64,000 bases of DNA from Cellulomonas fimi (GCF_028527925.1 NZ_JAPESW010000016.1:27844-91843), one strand, 5' to 3'; positions 49,165-57,576 are shown, counted from the stretch's first letter. A program made the numbers and translations. Notes: generated by a model from the sequence alone, not told the origin.

Positions 49165-50402
49165 TGCTGGCCTCCGTCGGTCGCGACGTACTCGGGGTGG
49201 TGCGGGTTCTCCCAGATCACGGTGCCGCCCTGGCCGAGGCCGACGCACATCGTCGTCAGGCCGTAGCGGACCTCGGGGTGCTCCTCGAACTGGCGCGCGA
49301 GCTGCGTCATGAGGCGCACGCCCGACGACGCGAGCGGGTGGCCGACGGCGATCGCACCGCCGTACGGGTTGACGCGGGGGTCGTCGTCGGCGATGCCGAA
49401 CGCGTCGAGGAACGCGAGGACCTGCACCGCGAACGCCTCGTTGATCTCGAACAGGCCGATGTCGTCGATCGTCAGCCCGGCGCGGTCGAGCGCCTTGCGC
49501 GTGGCCGGCACCGGGCCGACGCCCATGATCTCGGGCTCGACGCCGGCGTACGCGAACGCGACGAGCCGCATGCGCGGGGTCAGGCCCAGCTCGGCGGCGG
49601 TGTCCTCGGCGGCGAGCAGGCACGACGCGGCGCCGTCCGTGAGGGGCGCGGACGTCCCGGCGGTGACGCGGCCGCCCGGGCGGAACGGCGTCGGCAGGGC
49701 CGCGATCCCCGCGACGGTCGTGCCGGGTCGCGGCGGCTCGTCGGCGGTCGCCAGGCCCCAGCCACGCTCGGGGTCGCGCAGCGCGACCGGCACGAGGTCG
49801 GGGTCGATCTGCCCGGCGGCGAGCGCGGCGGCGTACTTCGCCTGGCTGGCGGCGCCGTACGCGTCGGCGCGTTCGCGCGTGAGGGCGGGGAAGCGGTCGT
49901 GCAGGTTCTCCGCGGTCACGCCCATGTTGAGGGCGTCGGGCGCGACGAGCTTCTCGGACAGGAACCGCGGGTTCGGGTCGGCGTCGAAGCCCATGGGGTG
50001 GTGGCCCATGTGCTCGACGCCGCCCGCGATCGCGACGTCCTGCGCGCCGATGCCGATGGTCGCGGCGACGTTGGTCACCGCGGTCATCGCGCCCGCGCAC
50101 ATGCGGTCGACCGCGTAGCCGGGCACGGTGCGGGGGAGGCCGGCGAGGACGCCGACCGTGCGGCCCAGGGTCAGGCCCTGGTCTCCCTGCTGGGTGGTCG
50201 CGGCGATCGCGACCTCGTCGACGCGCTCGGGCGCGAGCTCGGGGTGGCGGCGCAGGAGCTCGCGCACGGTCTTGACGACGAGGTCGTCGGCGCGGGTGTG
50301 GGCGTACAGCCCGTCCTTGCGCGCACGGCCGAACGGGGTGCGGACCCCGTCGACGAAGACGACGCGGCGGGCGACGGGCGGTCGGGCGGATGCGGTCGGC
50401 AT
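49161..50402 (-). CDS. fadA: Acetyl-CoA C-acyltransferase (thiolase)
   Basis: A 413-residue thiolase that splits 3-ketoacyl-CoA. The acyl-carrying nucleophile is Cys102 (DRMCAGAM). His355 (AVGHPLASSG) and Cys386 (TTMCVGLGQG) complete the site, with NEAF supplying the oxyanion-hole Asn. First gene of the operon with the FadB-like enzyme. A well-formed promoter lies upstream (-35 CTGACG, 17 bp, -10 TAGCGT) with two palindromes, giving a leader of about 65 bases. Confidence 0.95.
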   Translation of the reverse strand: MPTASARPPVARRVVFVDGVRTPFGRARKDGLYAHTRADDLVVKTVRELLRRHPELAPERVDEVAIAATTQQGDQGLTLGRTVGVLAGLPRTVPGYAVDRMCAGAMTAVTNVAATIGIGAQDVAIAGGVEHMGHHPMGFDADPNPRFLSEKLVAPDALNMGVTAENLHDRFPALTRERADAYGAASQAKYAAALAAGQIDPDLVPVALRDPERGWGLATADEPPRPGTTVAGIAALPTPFRPGGRVTAGTSAPLTDGAASCLLAAEDTAAELGLTPRMRLVAFAYAGVEPEIMGVGPVPATRKALDRAGLTIDDIGLFEINEAFAVQVLAFLDAFGIADDDPRVNPYGGAIAVGHPLASSGVRLMTQLARQFEEHPEVRYGLTTMCVGLGQGGTVIWENPHHPEYVATDGGQQ

Positions 50403-50474
50403 CGGGCCTCCAGGCGTGGACGACGGTGTCCGGTGACGGGTGCGAGTCCCGCCGGGACGGGACCGCTGGGGCCG

Positions 50475-50503
50475 ACGCTACCGGGACCTAGGTCCTACGT
50501 CAG
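50475..50503 (-). promoter_or_regulatory. Promoter of the fadA-fadB-like operon
   Basis: On the minus strand CTGACG (50498-50503) and TAGCGT (50475-50480) are separated by exactly 17 bases, the best -35/-10 pair in the window. Start of transcription would be near 50468. Confidence 0.6.
50484..50495. promoter_or_regulatory. Palindrome GGACCTAGGTCC within the fadA promoter spacer
   Basis: A perfect 12-bp palindrome between the -35 and -10 boxes. A protein bound here would block RNA polymerase. No regulator gene adjoins it. Confidence 0.5.
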
Positions 50504-50508
50504 CCGAA

Positions 50509-50524
50509 GTTACCGAAGAGTAAC
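50509..50524. promoter_or_regulatory. Inverted repeat GTTAC-N6-GTAAC upstream of the fadA promoter
   Basis: GTTAC (50509-50513) and GTAAC (50520-50524) form a perfect 5-6-5 inverted repeat directly upstream of the -35 box. It is A/T-rich against its surroundings and has the size of a TetR- or GntR-type operator. Control by a fatty-acid-responsive repressor is inference. Confidence 0.5.
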
Positions 50525-50544
50525 ACCGCGCCTGGTGACGGTCC

Positions 50545-51864
50545 TCAGCCGGTGGGCAGCGCTGCGAACGACGCCGCGAGCCGATCGGCCAGCAGGTCCA
50601 CCTGCCACGCGCGCGCGCCACCGGCGGCGAGCGCGTCTGCGATCGACGACGCCTCCAGCGACCGCGGGGGCGACCAGCACAGGCGACGCAGCAGGTCGGG
50701 CTGCAGCAGGTTCTCGGCCGGCACGGAGTGCGTCGCGGACAGCTCCGCCACGACGTCGCGCGCCGCGGCGAGCCGAGCCGCGGCCGCGGGGTCCTTGTCG
50801 GCCCACGCCCGTGGCGGCGGGGGCGCGTCGCTCTTCGGCCCCCGGACCGACGGCAGCTCGGAGTCGGGGAGCGCGAGCCCGCGGTCGATCGCCTGCTGCC
50901 ACAGCGTCGCGCGGCGGCGGGTGCCCTTGCCCGAGAACGCGGGCAGAGCCGTGAGCTGCGGTACCGAGCGCGGCAGCGCCTGCGCCGCGGCGACGATCGC
51001 GGCGTCCGGCAGCACGCGGCCCGGCGAGATGTCGCGCTGACGCGCGTTCTGGTCGCGCGTCTGCCACAGCTCGCGCACGACGGCGAGGCGGCGTGCGTCG
51101 CGGATCTGGTGCAGGCCCGACACGCGGCGCCACGGCTCGACGCGCGGGGGCGGCGGCGGAGCGGTGCGGACCGCCTCGAACTCCTGGGCGGCCCACTCGG
51201 CCTTGCCGGCGACGGCGAGACGCTCGGCCAGCACGGTGCGCAGCTCGACGAGGACCTCGACGTCGAGCGCCGCGTAGCGGAGCCACTCCGGGGGCAGCGG
51301 ACGCGTCGACCAGTCGACCGCCGAGTGCTCCTTGGCGAGCCCCAGCCCGAGCGCGTCGGCGACGACCGCGGCCAGACCCACGCGCTCCATGCCGAGCAGG
51401 CGCGCGCCGAGCTCGGTGTCGAAGATGCGCGTCGGGCGCATCCCCTGCTCGACGAGTCCCGGCAGGTCCTGCGACGCGGCGTGCAGCACCCACTCGACGC
51501 CCACCAGGGCGTCGGACAACGTCGACAGGTCGGGCAGCGCGATCGGGTCGATCAGCGCGGTGCCCGCACCCTCGCGGCGCAGCTGGACGAGGTAGGTGCG
51601 CTGGCCGTAGCGGTAGCCCGACGCACGCTCGGCGTCGACCGCGACCGGACCCGTGCCGGCGCCGAACGCCGCGACGACGCGCGCGAGCTCCTCGGGGGTG
51701 TCGACCACGTGCGGGACGCCGTCGGCGGGCTCGGTGAGCGGGACGACGGTCGCCTCGGCGGCGACGGGGGCGTCGGTCGTGGAGTCGGCGTCGCCGGTCG
51801 CGGCGACGTGCGGGTGGGCGACGTCGCCCCCCGTGGGGAGGTCGTCGGACACCTCGGAGTGCAT
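50545..51864 (-). CDS. rnd: Ribonuclease D with HRDC domain
   Basis: A 439-residue 3'-to-5' exoribonuclease of the DEDD superfamily involved in tRNA/RNA 3' processing. Exonuclease motifs: Asp/Glu in VAVDAERASG (about 74-83), motif II in VEWVLHAASQDLPGL (about 121-135), and the Tyr/Asp of motif III in RYAALDVEVL (about 195-204). The HRDC helical domain follows at about 255-335 (RRLAVVRELWQTRDQNARQRD) with a second helical block at the C-terminus. The acidic N-terminal 50 residues are probably disordered. The ATG at 51864 is chosen because TACGGT lies seven bases upstream. Next to DUF3000, as in mycobacteria. Confidence 0.92.
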   Translation of the reverse strand: MHSEVSDDLPTGGDVAHPHVAATGDADSTTDAPVAAEATVVPLTEPADGVPHVVDTPEELARVVAAFGAGTGPVAVDAERASGYRYGQRTYLVQLRREGAGTALIDPIALPDLSTLSDALVGVEWVLHAASQDLPGLVEQGMRPTRIFDTELGARLLGMERVGLAAVVADALGLGLAKEHSAVDWSTRPLPPEWLRYAALDVEVLVELRTVLAERLAVAGKAEWAAQEFEAVRTAPPPPPRVEPWRRVSGLHQIRDARRLAVVRELWQTRDQNARQRDISPGRVLPDAAIVAAAQALPRSVPQLTALPAFSGKGTRRRATLWQQAIDRGLALPDSELPSVRGPKSDAPPPPRAWADKDPAAAARLAAARDVVAELSATHSVPAENLLQPDLLRRLCWSPPRSLEASSIADALAAGGARAWQVDLLADRLAASFAALPTG

Positions 51865-51871
51865 GAGGTCC

Positions 51872-51877
51872 ACCGTA
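51872..51877 (-). promoter_or_regulatory. -10 element of rnd
   Basis: TACGGT (minus strand) ends seven bases before the ATG at 51864; favours this ATG over a GTG eight codons upstream. Confidence 0.5.
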
Positions 51878-51988
51878 TGCGACGGCACACGCGCGTCCGT
51901 GCAGGCGGGACCGTGGTGCGCCGCACGTCACTCGCGCGGCGCCGGCGCCGGGCCGGCGGTCGGGGGAGTCCGCCGTGCCCGGCGCAGG

Positions 51989-52504
51989 TCAGTCGAGGAC
52001 GCCGCCCCGGATCGAGATCGCGACGAGCTCGGCGCGGTCGCCCGTCCCGAGCTTGCGCGAGATGCGCGCGAGGTGGCTCTTCACAGTGAGCGCGGACAGG
52101 CCGAGCTCCTCGCCGATGAGGCGGTTCGAACGCCCGTCCGCGACGAGGCGCAGCACGCTGATCTCGCGGGCGGTGAGCTCGGGGAGCGTCGGCGGCGCAG
52201 GTGCCGGGGCGGGCTGGCGCGGGACGCTCGACGCGGTCTGACCCGCGACCGCGCCGCGGAGGCCGCCCTGCAGCAGCACCGACAGCTCCGGGCGGCTCGC
52301 GCGGCGCGTCAGGACGACGACACGCGGCGCGCCCCGGCGGCGCAGGTTCTGGACGAGCGCGACACCGTCCCCGTCGGCGATCTCCGACACGACCACGCAC
52401 ATCTGCTGCGGCGGCACTGCCGGGCGTCGGGTCGTCGGCACGGTCGTCCGCACGGCGACCCGGCGGAGCGGGGCGACGTCGCGGCGGAGGGGCTCGATGC
52501 TCAC
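51989..52504 (-). CDS. LuxR-type transcriptional regulator with shortened, degenerate receiver
   Basis: A 171-residue regulator. The C-terminal LuxR/NarL helix-turn-helix (about 108-170) is complete: ELTAREISVLRLVADGRSNRLIG, then LSALTVKSHLARISRKLG. The N-terminal part resembles only the second half of a receiver domain: CVVVSEIADGDGVALVQNL aligns to the phosphoacceptor strand (usually VVLxDIxMPxxDG) with Glu in place of the Asp, followed by ASRPELSVLLQGGLRGAV. Phosphorylation control is therefore unlikely. The GTG at 52504 has AGAGG upstream; the frame stays open further but with poorer codon character. No histidine kinase adjoins it. Confidence 0.78.
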   Translation of the reverse strand: MSIEPLRRDVAPLRRVAVRTTVPTTRRPAVPPQQMCVVVSEIADGDGVALVQNLRRRGAPRVVVLTRRASRPELSVLLQGGLRGAVAGQTASSVPRQPAPAPAPPTLPELTAREISVLRLVADGRSNRLIGEELGLSALTVKSHLARISRKLGTGDRAELVAISIRGGVLD

Positions 52505-52626
52505 GGTCCTCTCATCGGCAGCACCTCTGGGCCACTTGAGGGACAGGGCGTCACGGATCCACGGGAAGACGTGGTAGTGCAGGCCGCGGGCGCGACGACG
52601 TGGGTCGGTGACGAGCGCGACGTGCG

Positions 52627-53211
52627 TCAGCGACGCGGGCCGAGGGGCACGACGCCCTCCGGCAGCGGGGGCAGGCCGGCCGCGGTGCACAGCAGCGTCG
52701 CCCACGCGCGCAGGTGCGGGCCGAGGTCCTCGCCCGCCGCCGTCCACGACGCCCGGATCTCCAGCTCGGTCTGCTCCGCGCGACGCTCGAGCGCACCGAA
52801 GCTCTGGGACAGCACGCGCGTGACGGTGCCGCCCGCCGCGTGCGGCTCGAGGCCGGCCGACTCGAGCGCGTCGGTGAACCAGGTCCACGCGACCTCGGCG
52901 AGCAGCGGGTCGGTGCCGACCTCGGACTCGAGCGTCGCGCGCACCAGCGTGACGAGGCGGAAGGACCCCTCCCACGCCTCCTGGCCCTCGGGGTCGTAGA
53001 GCACGACGAACCGGCCCGACGCGAGCTCGGCGGCGGCGACCGACCGGCGCGCGCTGCGCACCTCGGCCGTGAGCGCGGCGGAGAACGGGGCGATCCGGGC
53101 GGGGCCGGGGACCTCGTCGAGCACGACCTCGGACCGGACCGTCACGTTGCGCAGCGAACGCAGCGCACGGACGAACTCGGCCGGGACGTCCTCGGGACCT
53201 GCTGGAGTCAC
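52627..53211 (-). CDS. DUF3000 family protein
   Basis: A 194-residue protein of the actinobacterial DUF3000 family, function unknown. Hallmarks: EFVRALRSLRNVTVRSEVVLDEVPGP (about 11-36), GRFVVLYDPEGQEAWEGSFRLV (about 66-87) and a C-terminal helical part ending HLRAWATLLCTAAGLPPLPEG. Cytoplasmic. The GTG at 53211 is seven bases after TACGCT. Conserved beside RNase D in many actinobacteria; here a LuxR-type gene is interposed. Confidence 0.88.
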   Translation of the reverse strand: MTPAGPEDVPAEFVRALRSLRNVTVRSEVVLDEVPGPARIAPFSAALTAEVRSARRSVAAAELASGRFVVLYDPEGQEAWEGSFRLVTLVRATLESEVGTDPLLAEVAWTWFTDALESAGLEPHAAGGTVTRVLSQSFGALERRAEQTELEIRASWTAAGEDLGPHLRAWATLLCTAAGLPPLPEGVVPLGPRR

Positions 53212-53218
53212 GCTGGGG

Positions 53219-53224
53219 AGCGTA
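53219..53224 (-). promoter_or_regulatory. -10 element of the DUF3000 gene
   Basis: TACGCT (minus strand) ends seven bases before the GTG at 53211; leaderless spacing. Confidence 0.5.
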
Positions 53225-53389
53225 CGGGCGCGGTCGCCGTCTTGACGTCCGGCACGCCGCTCCCACGTCATCGCGACGCCGCTAGGCTGACCAGGCACTC
53301 CCACCCGGACGTCGCGCACCCGCCCAGCGCCCCTCTGCGCACGGGTCGTCCCGCGCCCCGGGCCGTCGACGACAAGGAGCACCTCACGC

Positions 53390-54844
53390 ATGGCCGCGAA
53401 CACCACGGCATCCGGCACGGCCGAGATCGGCGTCACCGGTCTGGCGGTCATGGGCCGCAACCTGGCGCGCAACTTCGCCCGGAACGGGTTCACCGTCGCG
53501 ATCCACAACCGGTCGTACGCGAAGACGCAGTCGCTGGTGGCCGACCACGGTGACGAGGGCACGTTCATCGCCTCGGAGAGCACGGCGGACTTCGTGGCCT
53601 CGCTCGCCCGTCCGCGCAAGATCGTGGTGATGGTCAAGGCCGGCGCAGCGACCGATGCGGTGATCGACGAGCTGGTGCCGCTGCTGGACGAGGGCGACAT
53701 CGTGGTCGACGCCGGCAACGCGCACTTCCCGGACACCATCCGCCGGGAGAAGGCGCTGCGCGCCAAGGGTCTGCACTTCGTGGGCTCGGGTGTCTCCGGT
53801 GGCGAGGAGGGCGCGCTGCTGGGCCCGTCGATCATGCCCGGTGGCACGCGGGAGTCGTACGAGTGGCTGGGTCCGATCCTGGAGAAGATCGCGGCGAAGG
53901 TCGACGGGGTGCCGTGCTGCACGTACGTGGGTCCCGATGGTGCGGGGCACTTCGTGAAGATGGTGCACAACGGCATCGAGTACGCCGACATGCAGCTGAT
54001 CGCCGAGGCGTACGACCTGCTCAAGCAGGGGCTGGGGGCGTCGGCGGCGGAGATCGGGCAGATCTTCGCGGACTGGAACACCGGTGACCTGGAGTCGTTC
54101 CTGATCGAGATCACTGCCGACGTGCTGCAGCACGTCGACGCCGCCACGGGTAGCGCGTTCGTGGACGTCGTGCTGGACCAGGCCGAGCAGAAGGGCACCG
54201 GCCCTTGGACGGTGCAGAACGCCCTGGACCTCGGTGTCCCGATCACCGGGATCGCGGAGGCCACGTTCGCCCGCGCCCTGTCCGGGTCGGTGCCGCAGCG
54301 GCAGGCGGCGCGGGGCACGCTGCCCGCGCACACCACCCCCTGGCAGGTCGAGGACCGGGAGGCGTTCATCGAGGACGTGCGCCTGGCCCTGTACGCCTCG
54401 AAGGTGGTCGCGTACTCGCAGGGGTTCGACCAGATCGCCGCGGCGTCCGCGGAGTTCGGGTGGGACATCGACCGCGGTGCGATGGCGCGGATCTGGCGCG
54501 GTGGGTGCATCATCCGGGCGCGGTTCCTCAACCGGATCACCGAGGCCTACGAGCGTGACGTGAACCTGCCGCTGCTGCTCGCCGACGAGTACTTCACCGG
54601 CGCGGTCGCCAACGGTGTCGAGGCTTGGCGTCGCGTGGTGTCCGGTGCCGCGCTGCACGGCGTGCCGACCCCCGCGTTCTCGTCGTCGCTGGCCTACTAC
54701 GACGGGGTCCGCGCCGAGCGGCTGCCCGCCGCGCTCATCCAGGCCCAGCGCGACTTCTTCGGCGCCCACACCTACCGCCGCACCGACAAGGACGGCACGT
54801 TCCACACCGCGTGGTCCCTCGACCGCACCGAGCAGGACGCGTGA
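53390..54844 (+). CDS. gnd: 6-phosphogluconate dehydrogenase, decarboxylating
   Basis: A 484-residue oxidative pentose-phosphate enzyme: 6-phosphogluconate to ribulose 5-phosphate and CO2 with NADP+. Coenzyme motif GLAVMGRNLARN at about 16-27, with NRSYAKT after beta-2 giving NADP preference. Substrate-site blocks: GSGVSGGEEGALLGPSIMPGG (split around residues 132-152) and HFVKMVHNGIEYADMQL (about 187-203, catalytic Lys). Length and C-terminal helical domain (GAHTYRRTDKDG) match the long, dimeric form. ATG at 53390 after AAGGAG. Overlaps the ATP-grasp gene by four bases. Confidence 0.97.
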   Translation: MAANTTASGTAEIGVTGLAVMGRNLARNFARNGFTVAIHNRSYAKTQSLVADHGDEGTFIASESTADFVASLARPRKIVVMVKAGAATDAVIDELVPLLDEGDIVVDAGNAHFPDTIRREKALRAKGLHFVGSGVSGGEEGALLGPSIMPGGTRESYEWLGPILEKIAAKVDGVPCCTYVGPDGAGHFVKMVHNGIEYADMQLIAEAYDLLKQGLGASAAEIGQIFADWNTGDLESFLIEITADVLQHVDAATGSAFVDVVLDQAEQKGTGPWTVQNALDLGVPITGIAEATFARALSGSVPQRQAARGTLPAHTTPWQVEDREAFIEDVRLALYASKVVAYSQGFDQIAAASAEFGWDIDRGAMARIWRGGCIIRARFLNRITEAYERDVNLPLLLADEYFTGAVANGVEAWRRVVSGAALHGVPTPAFSSSLAYYDGVRAERLPAALIQAQRDFFGAHTYRRTDKDGTFHTAWSLDRTEQDA

Positions 54845-56127
54845 GCGAGCCCGTCCCCGCCACCGCCGCCCCGAGCACGACCCGGGGCGGCGGTGGTCCG
54901 CTCCAGCCCGTGATCCTCGGCGCCGACATCGGCGTCTACGCGATGGCCCGGTCGTTCCACGAGGCCTACGGCGTCCGGTCGGTCGTCGTCGCGGGCGCCG
55001 CGCTCGGTCCCGTCGCGCACTCCCGGATCGTCGACCACGAGATCGTCGCCGACGGCCACGACCCGCGGCAGCTCGTCGACCGGCTGCTCGAGGTCGCGCG
55101 CCGCATGCCCGACCGTCGCCTGCTGCTCATGGCGAACTCCGACTGGCTCGTCCGGGTCGTGGTGCAGCACCGCACGGAGCTCGAGCAGTACTACGTCGTG
55201 CCGTTCCTCTCGCAGGAGCTGCTCGACCAGATCTCCGACAAGGCGACGTTCGCGGAGATCTGCGAGCGGCTCGACATCTCGGTGCCGCGCACGATCGTCC
55301 AGGACTTCACGTCCGCCGACGAGGCTGGCTGGGCGCCCGCGCCGGTCGACCTCGACTACCCGCTCATCGCCAAGGCGGCGAGCAGCGCGGACTACCAGGA
55401 CGTCGAGTTCGAGGGCAAGAAGAAGGTCTTCGAGATCGCGACGCCCGACGAGCTCGTCTGGCTGTGGGGTGCGCTCCGCGCCGCGGGGTTCCGCGGCCGG
55501 TTCGTCGTGCAAGAGCTCGTGCCCGGCGACGACACCCAGATGCGCTCGATCACGGCGTACGTCGACAGCCGCGGGGAGATCACGCTGCTGTGCTGCGCGC
55601 ACGTGCTGCTCGAGGAGCACACGCCGTCCGGCCTGGGCAACCCGGCCGCGATGATCACGTACCGCGACGACGCGATGCTCGAGCAGGCACGACGGTTCCT
55701 CACGTCGACCGGCTACCGCGGCTTCGCCAACTTCGACGTCAAGGTCGACCCGCGCACCGGGCTGTTCCGGTTCTTCGAGGTCAACCCGCGGATCGGGCGG
55801 AACAACTACTACGTCACCGCCGCCGGGGCGAACCCCATGCGGTTCGTCGTCGAGGACCACGTCGAGGGGCGGGCCGTCGAGCCCGTCGTCGTCGAGCGCG
55901 AGGTCCTCTACTCGATCGTGCCGCACCGCCTGCTGCTGCGGTACGTCCGCGATCCGCGGCTCGCGGCGCGCGTGCGACGGCTCGTGCGGTCGCGTGCCAC
56001 CGCGCACCCGCTCGCCTACCGCAAGGACCTGTCGCCGCGCCGACGCGCCTACGTCTGGGCGGCCAAGCTCAACCAGGTGCGCAAGTTCCGCCGGTACTAC
56101 CCGGAGGTCACGGACACCGGCTTCTGA
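54841..56127 (+). CDS. ATP-grasp carboxylate-amine ligase, candidate peptidoglycan bridge ligase
   Basis: A 428-residue ATP-grasp protein. After a disordered N-terminus, PVILGADIGVYAMARSFHEAYG (about 21-42) and later DYPLIAKAASSADYQ, FRGRFVVQELVPGDDTQMR and FFEVNPRIGRNNYYV (the Mg/ATP-binding Glu-x-Asn) mark the preATP-grasp and ATP-grasp domains. The opening resembles, from memory, enterococcal D-aspartate ligase (Asl), which activates the beta-carboxyl of D-Asp and couples it to the lysine side chain of UDP-MurNAc-pentapeptide. Cellulomonas walls carry D-Glu or D-Asp bridges on ornithine, so a bridge role is attractive but unproven. Coupling to gnd is unusual. Confidence 0.78.
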   Translation: MSEPVPATAAPSTTRGGGGPLQPVILGADIGVYAMARSFHEAYGVRSVVVAGAALGPVAHSRIVDHEIVADGHDPRQLVDRLLEVARRMPDRRLLLMANSDWLVRVVVQHRTELEQYYVVPFLSQELLDQISDKATFAEICERLDISVPRTIVQDFTSADEAGWAPAPVDLDYPLIAKAASSADYQDVEFEGKKKVFEIATPDELVWLWGALRAAGFRGRFVVQELVPGDDTQMRSITAYVDSRGEITLLCCAHVLLEEHTPSGLGNPAAMITYRDDAMLEQARRFLTSTGYRGFANFDVKVDPRTGLFRFFEVNPRIGRNNYYVTAAGANPMRFVVEDHVEGRAVEPVVVEREVLYSIVPHRLLLRYVRDPRLAARVRRLVRSRATAHPLAYRKDLSPRRRAYVWAAKLNQVRKFRRYYPEVTDTGF

Positions 56128-56175
56128 CCAGCCCCGCCCGGACGGCGCCGCAGCCCCGCGAGTGTCGACGCGACC

Positions 56176-56214
56176 ACGACGGCCCGCCCGCGAACCTCGC
56201 GGACGGGCCGTCGT
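56176..56214 (+). terminator. Hairpin terminator after the gnd/ATP-grasp operon
   Basis: An 18-bp stem with a single mismatch (arms 56176-56193 and 56197-56214) and a three-base loop, 48 bases after the stop. May also serve the convergent hypothetical gene ending at 56269. Confidence 0.75.
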
Positions 56215-56268
56215 CGCGTGGGGCCAGGCAGTCGCCGGGACCGCGGCGGGCCGGACGGGTCGACGGGG

Positions 56269-56754
56269 TCAGCCGAGCTCGCTCGTGCCCGCGTACAGGT
56301 GCAGCACGGGGACCTGCAGGTCCTCACGCGCGCGCGACGCCCAGTCGCGGTGGAAGGTGTCCTCGAGCGCGTGCGGGTAGGTGACGACGGCGACCTCGCG
56401 GACGCCACCGGCGGCGACCGCCGCGCGCACGGCCGGGATCGGGTCGTCCTCGGTGATCTCGCCGGTCGCGGTGCGCCCCGCGGCGGTGAACGCCGCCACG
56501 CTTCCCGCGAGCTGCTCGGCGGCGGTCGCGCGTGCCTCGCGGACGCTCGGCTCCTTGCCGCGCGCGCGGTCGAACGCCTCGCGCAGCTCGCCCAGGCTGA
56601 GGTTGTCGATGATCGTCGAGAGCAGCGGGCGGTCGCTGTCGGCCGGGACGAGCACGCGGTACTCGAGCTCCTCGCCGTCGTGCAGCGACAGCAGGTGCTC
56701 GACGTCGGACGCGGTCAGGGTGTCCTCGACCAGGACCAGGATCGTGTCGGTCAC
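56269..56754 (-). CDS. Conserved hypothetical protein, Rossmann-like
   Basis: A 161-residue protein I cannot assign to a named family. Secondary-structure pattern is alternating strand/helix: TILVLVEDTLTASDVEHLL, EYRVLVPADSD, then long Ala/Glu-rich helices and VREVAVVTYPHALEDTFHRDWASRARE. This recalls universal-stress-like folds, but the nucleotide glycines are missing. Soluble, acidic, no cysteines seen. It overlaps the RibD-like gene by four bases on the same strand, so the two are coupled and perhaps functionally linked. Confidence 0.75.
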   Translation of the reverse strand: MTDTILVLVEDTLTASDVEHLLSLHDGEELEYRVLVPADSDRPLLSTIIDNLSLGELREAFDRARGKEPSVREARATAAEQLAGSVAAFTAAGRTATGEITEDDPIPAVRAAVAAGGVREVAVVTYPHALEDTFHRDWASRAREDLQVPVLHLYAGTSELG

Positions 56755-57563
56755 GCGCCGAGCCTAACGACCTGCCAGCGTCCGAGCAGCACACCGTCGC
56801 CGTGCAGCAGGTGCAGCGGTCGCAGGTGGCGCGCGGGGTCGAACCACTCGGTGCGGTGCACGATCCGCGGCGCGGGACCACCGACGAGCAGCGGGCTGGT
56901 CGTCACGCACAGCTCGTCCACGAGGTCGGCGTCGAGCAGCTGCCCCAGCAGCGTCGGTCCGCCCTCGGCCAGCACGTGCGAGAGACCCCGGGCGCCGAGC
57001 GCGGCGAGCGCGACGCGCAGGTCCACGACCCCCGTGTCCGACTCGGTGACGATCACGCGCTCGGGGCCGATCTGGTCGCGCAGGGCGTCGAGCCGCGGGC
57101 TCGCGCTCGTCGTGATGACGATCGGCGGCTGGTCCTCGTCGAGCAGCCCGGGGGGCAGGTCGCCGCTCGCGCTCACGATCGCGAGCTCGACCTCGGGGGA
57201 GCGGCCGAACGCGCGGCGGGCCTCGGCCAGGCCCTCGGGCACGTCGAGCGCGGTGTACCGCTCGGCGCGCGCCGTCTGAGCCCCGACGAGGACGACGTCG
57301 GCGAGCGCCCGCAGGGTGCGGAACACCCGGAGGTCCGCGGGGTCGTTGATGGTGCCGCTGCGCTGGTCGAACCCCGTCGCGGCGCCGTCGACGGTGCTCA
57401 CCATGTTGACGCGCACGTGCACGCCGCGGGGTGGGTCGACCGGCAGGCGGTCGGTGAAGAGGGCGAGCAGCTCGCCCTCGTCGGGTCGGGGCTCGAGGCG
57501 TTCACCGGCGCGTTCCAGGGGCAGCAGGACGTCGAGCGGGGGCAGGTCGTCGGTCTCCGGCAC
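56751..57563 (-). CDS. RibD C-terminal-domain pyrimidine reductase family protein
   Basis: A 270-residue stand-alone reductase of the DHFR-like RibD_C family. The NADPH/substrate segments are MVSTVDGAATGFDQRSGTI (about 54-72), DVVLVGAQTARAERY (about 89-103) and LSHVLAEGGPTLLGQLL (about 193-209). The family includes riboflavin-pathway 5-amino-6-ribosylamino-uracil reductases and the mycobacterial Rv2671 protein, which can act as a dihydrofolate reductase analogue. No deaminase domain is attached and no rib genes adjoin. The GTG at 57563 is chosen over that at 57572 because TAGCGT (57571-57576) is seven bases from it and overlaps the other. Confidence 0.85.
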   Translation of the reverse strand: MPETDDLPPLDVLLPLERAGERLEPRPDEGELLALFTDRLPVDPPRGVHVRVNMVSTVDGAATGFDQRSGTINDPADLRVFRTLRALADVVLVGAQTARAERYTALDVPEGLAEARRAFGRSPEVELAIVSASGDLPPGLLDEDQPPIVITTSASPRLDALRDQIGPERVIVTESDTGVVDLRVALAALGARGLSHVLAEGGPTLLGQLLDADLVDELCVTTSPLLVGGPAPRIVHRTEWFDPARHLRPLHLLHGDGVLLGRWQVVRLGA

Positions 57564-57570
57564 GCCGTTC

Positions 57571-57576
57571 ACGCTA
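57571..57576 (-). promoter_or_regulatory. -10 element of the RibD-like gene
   Basis: TAGCGT (minus strand) ends seven bases before the GTG at 57563 and covers part of an earlier GTG at 57572, so it decides the start. Confidence 0.5.
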
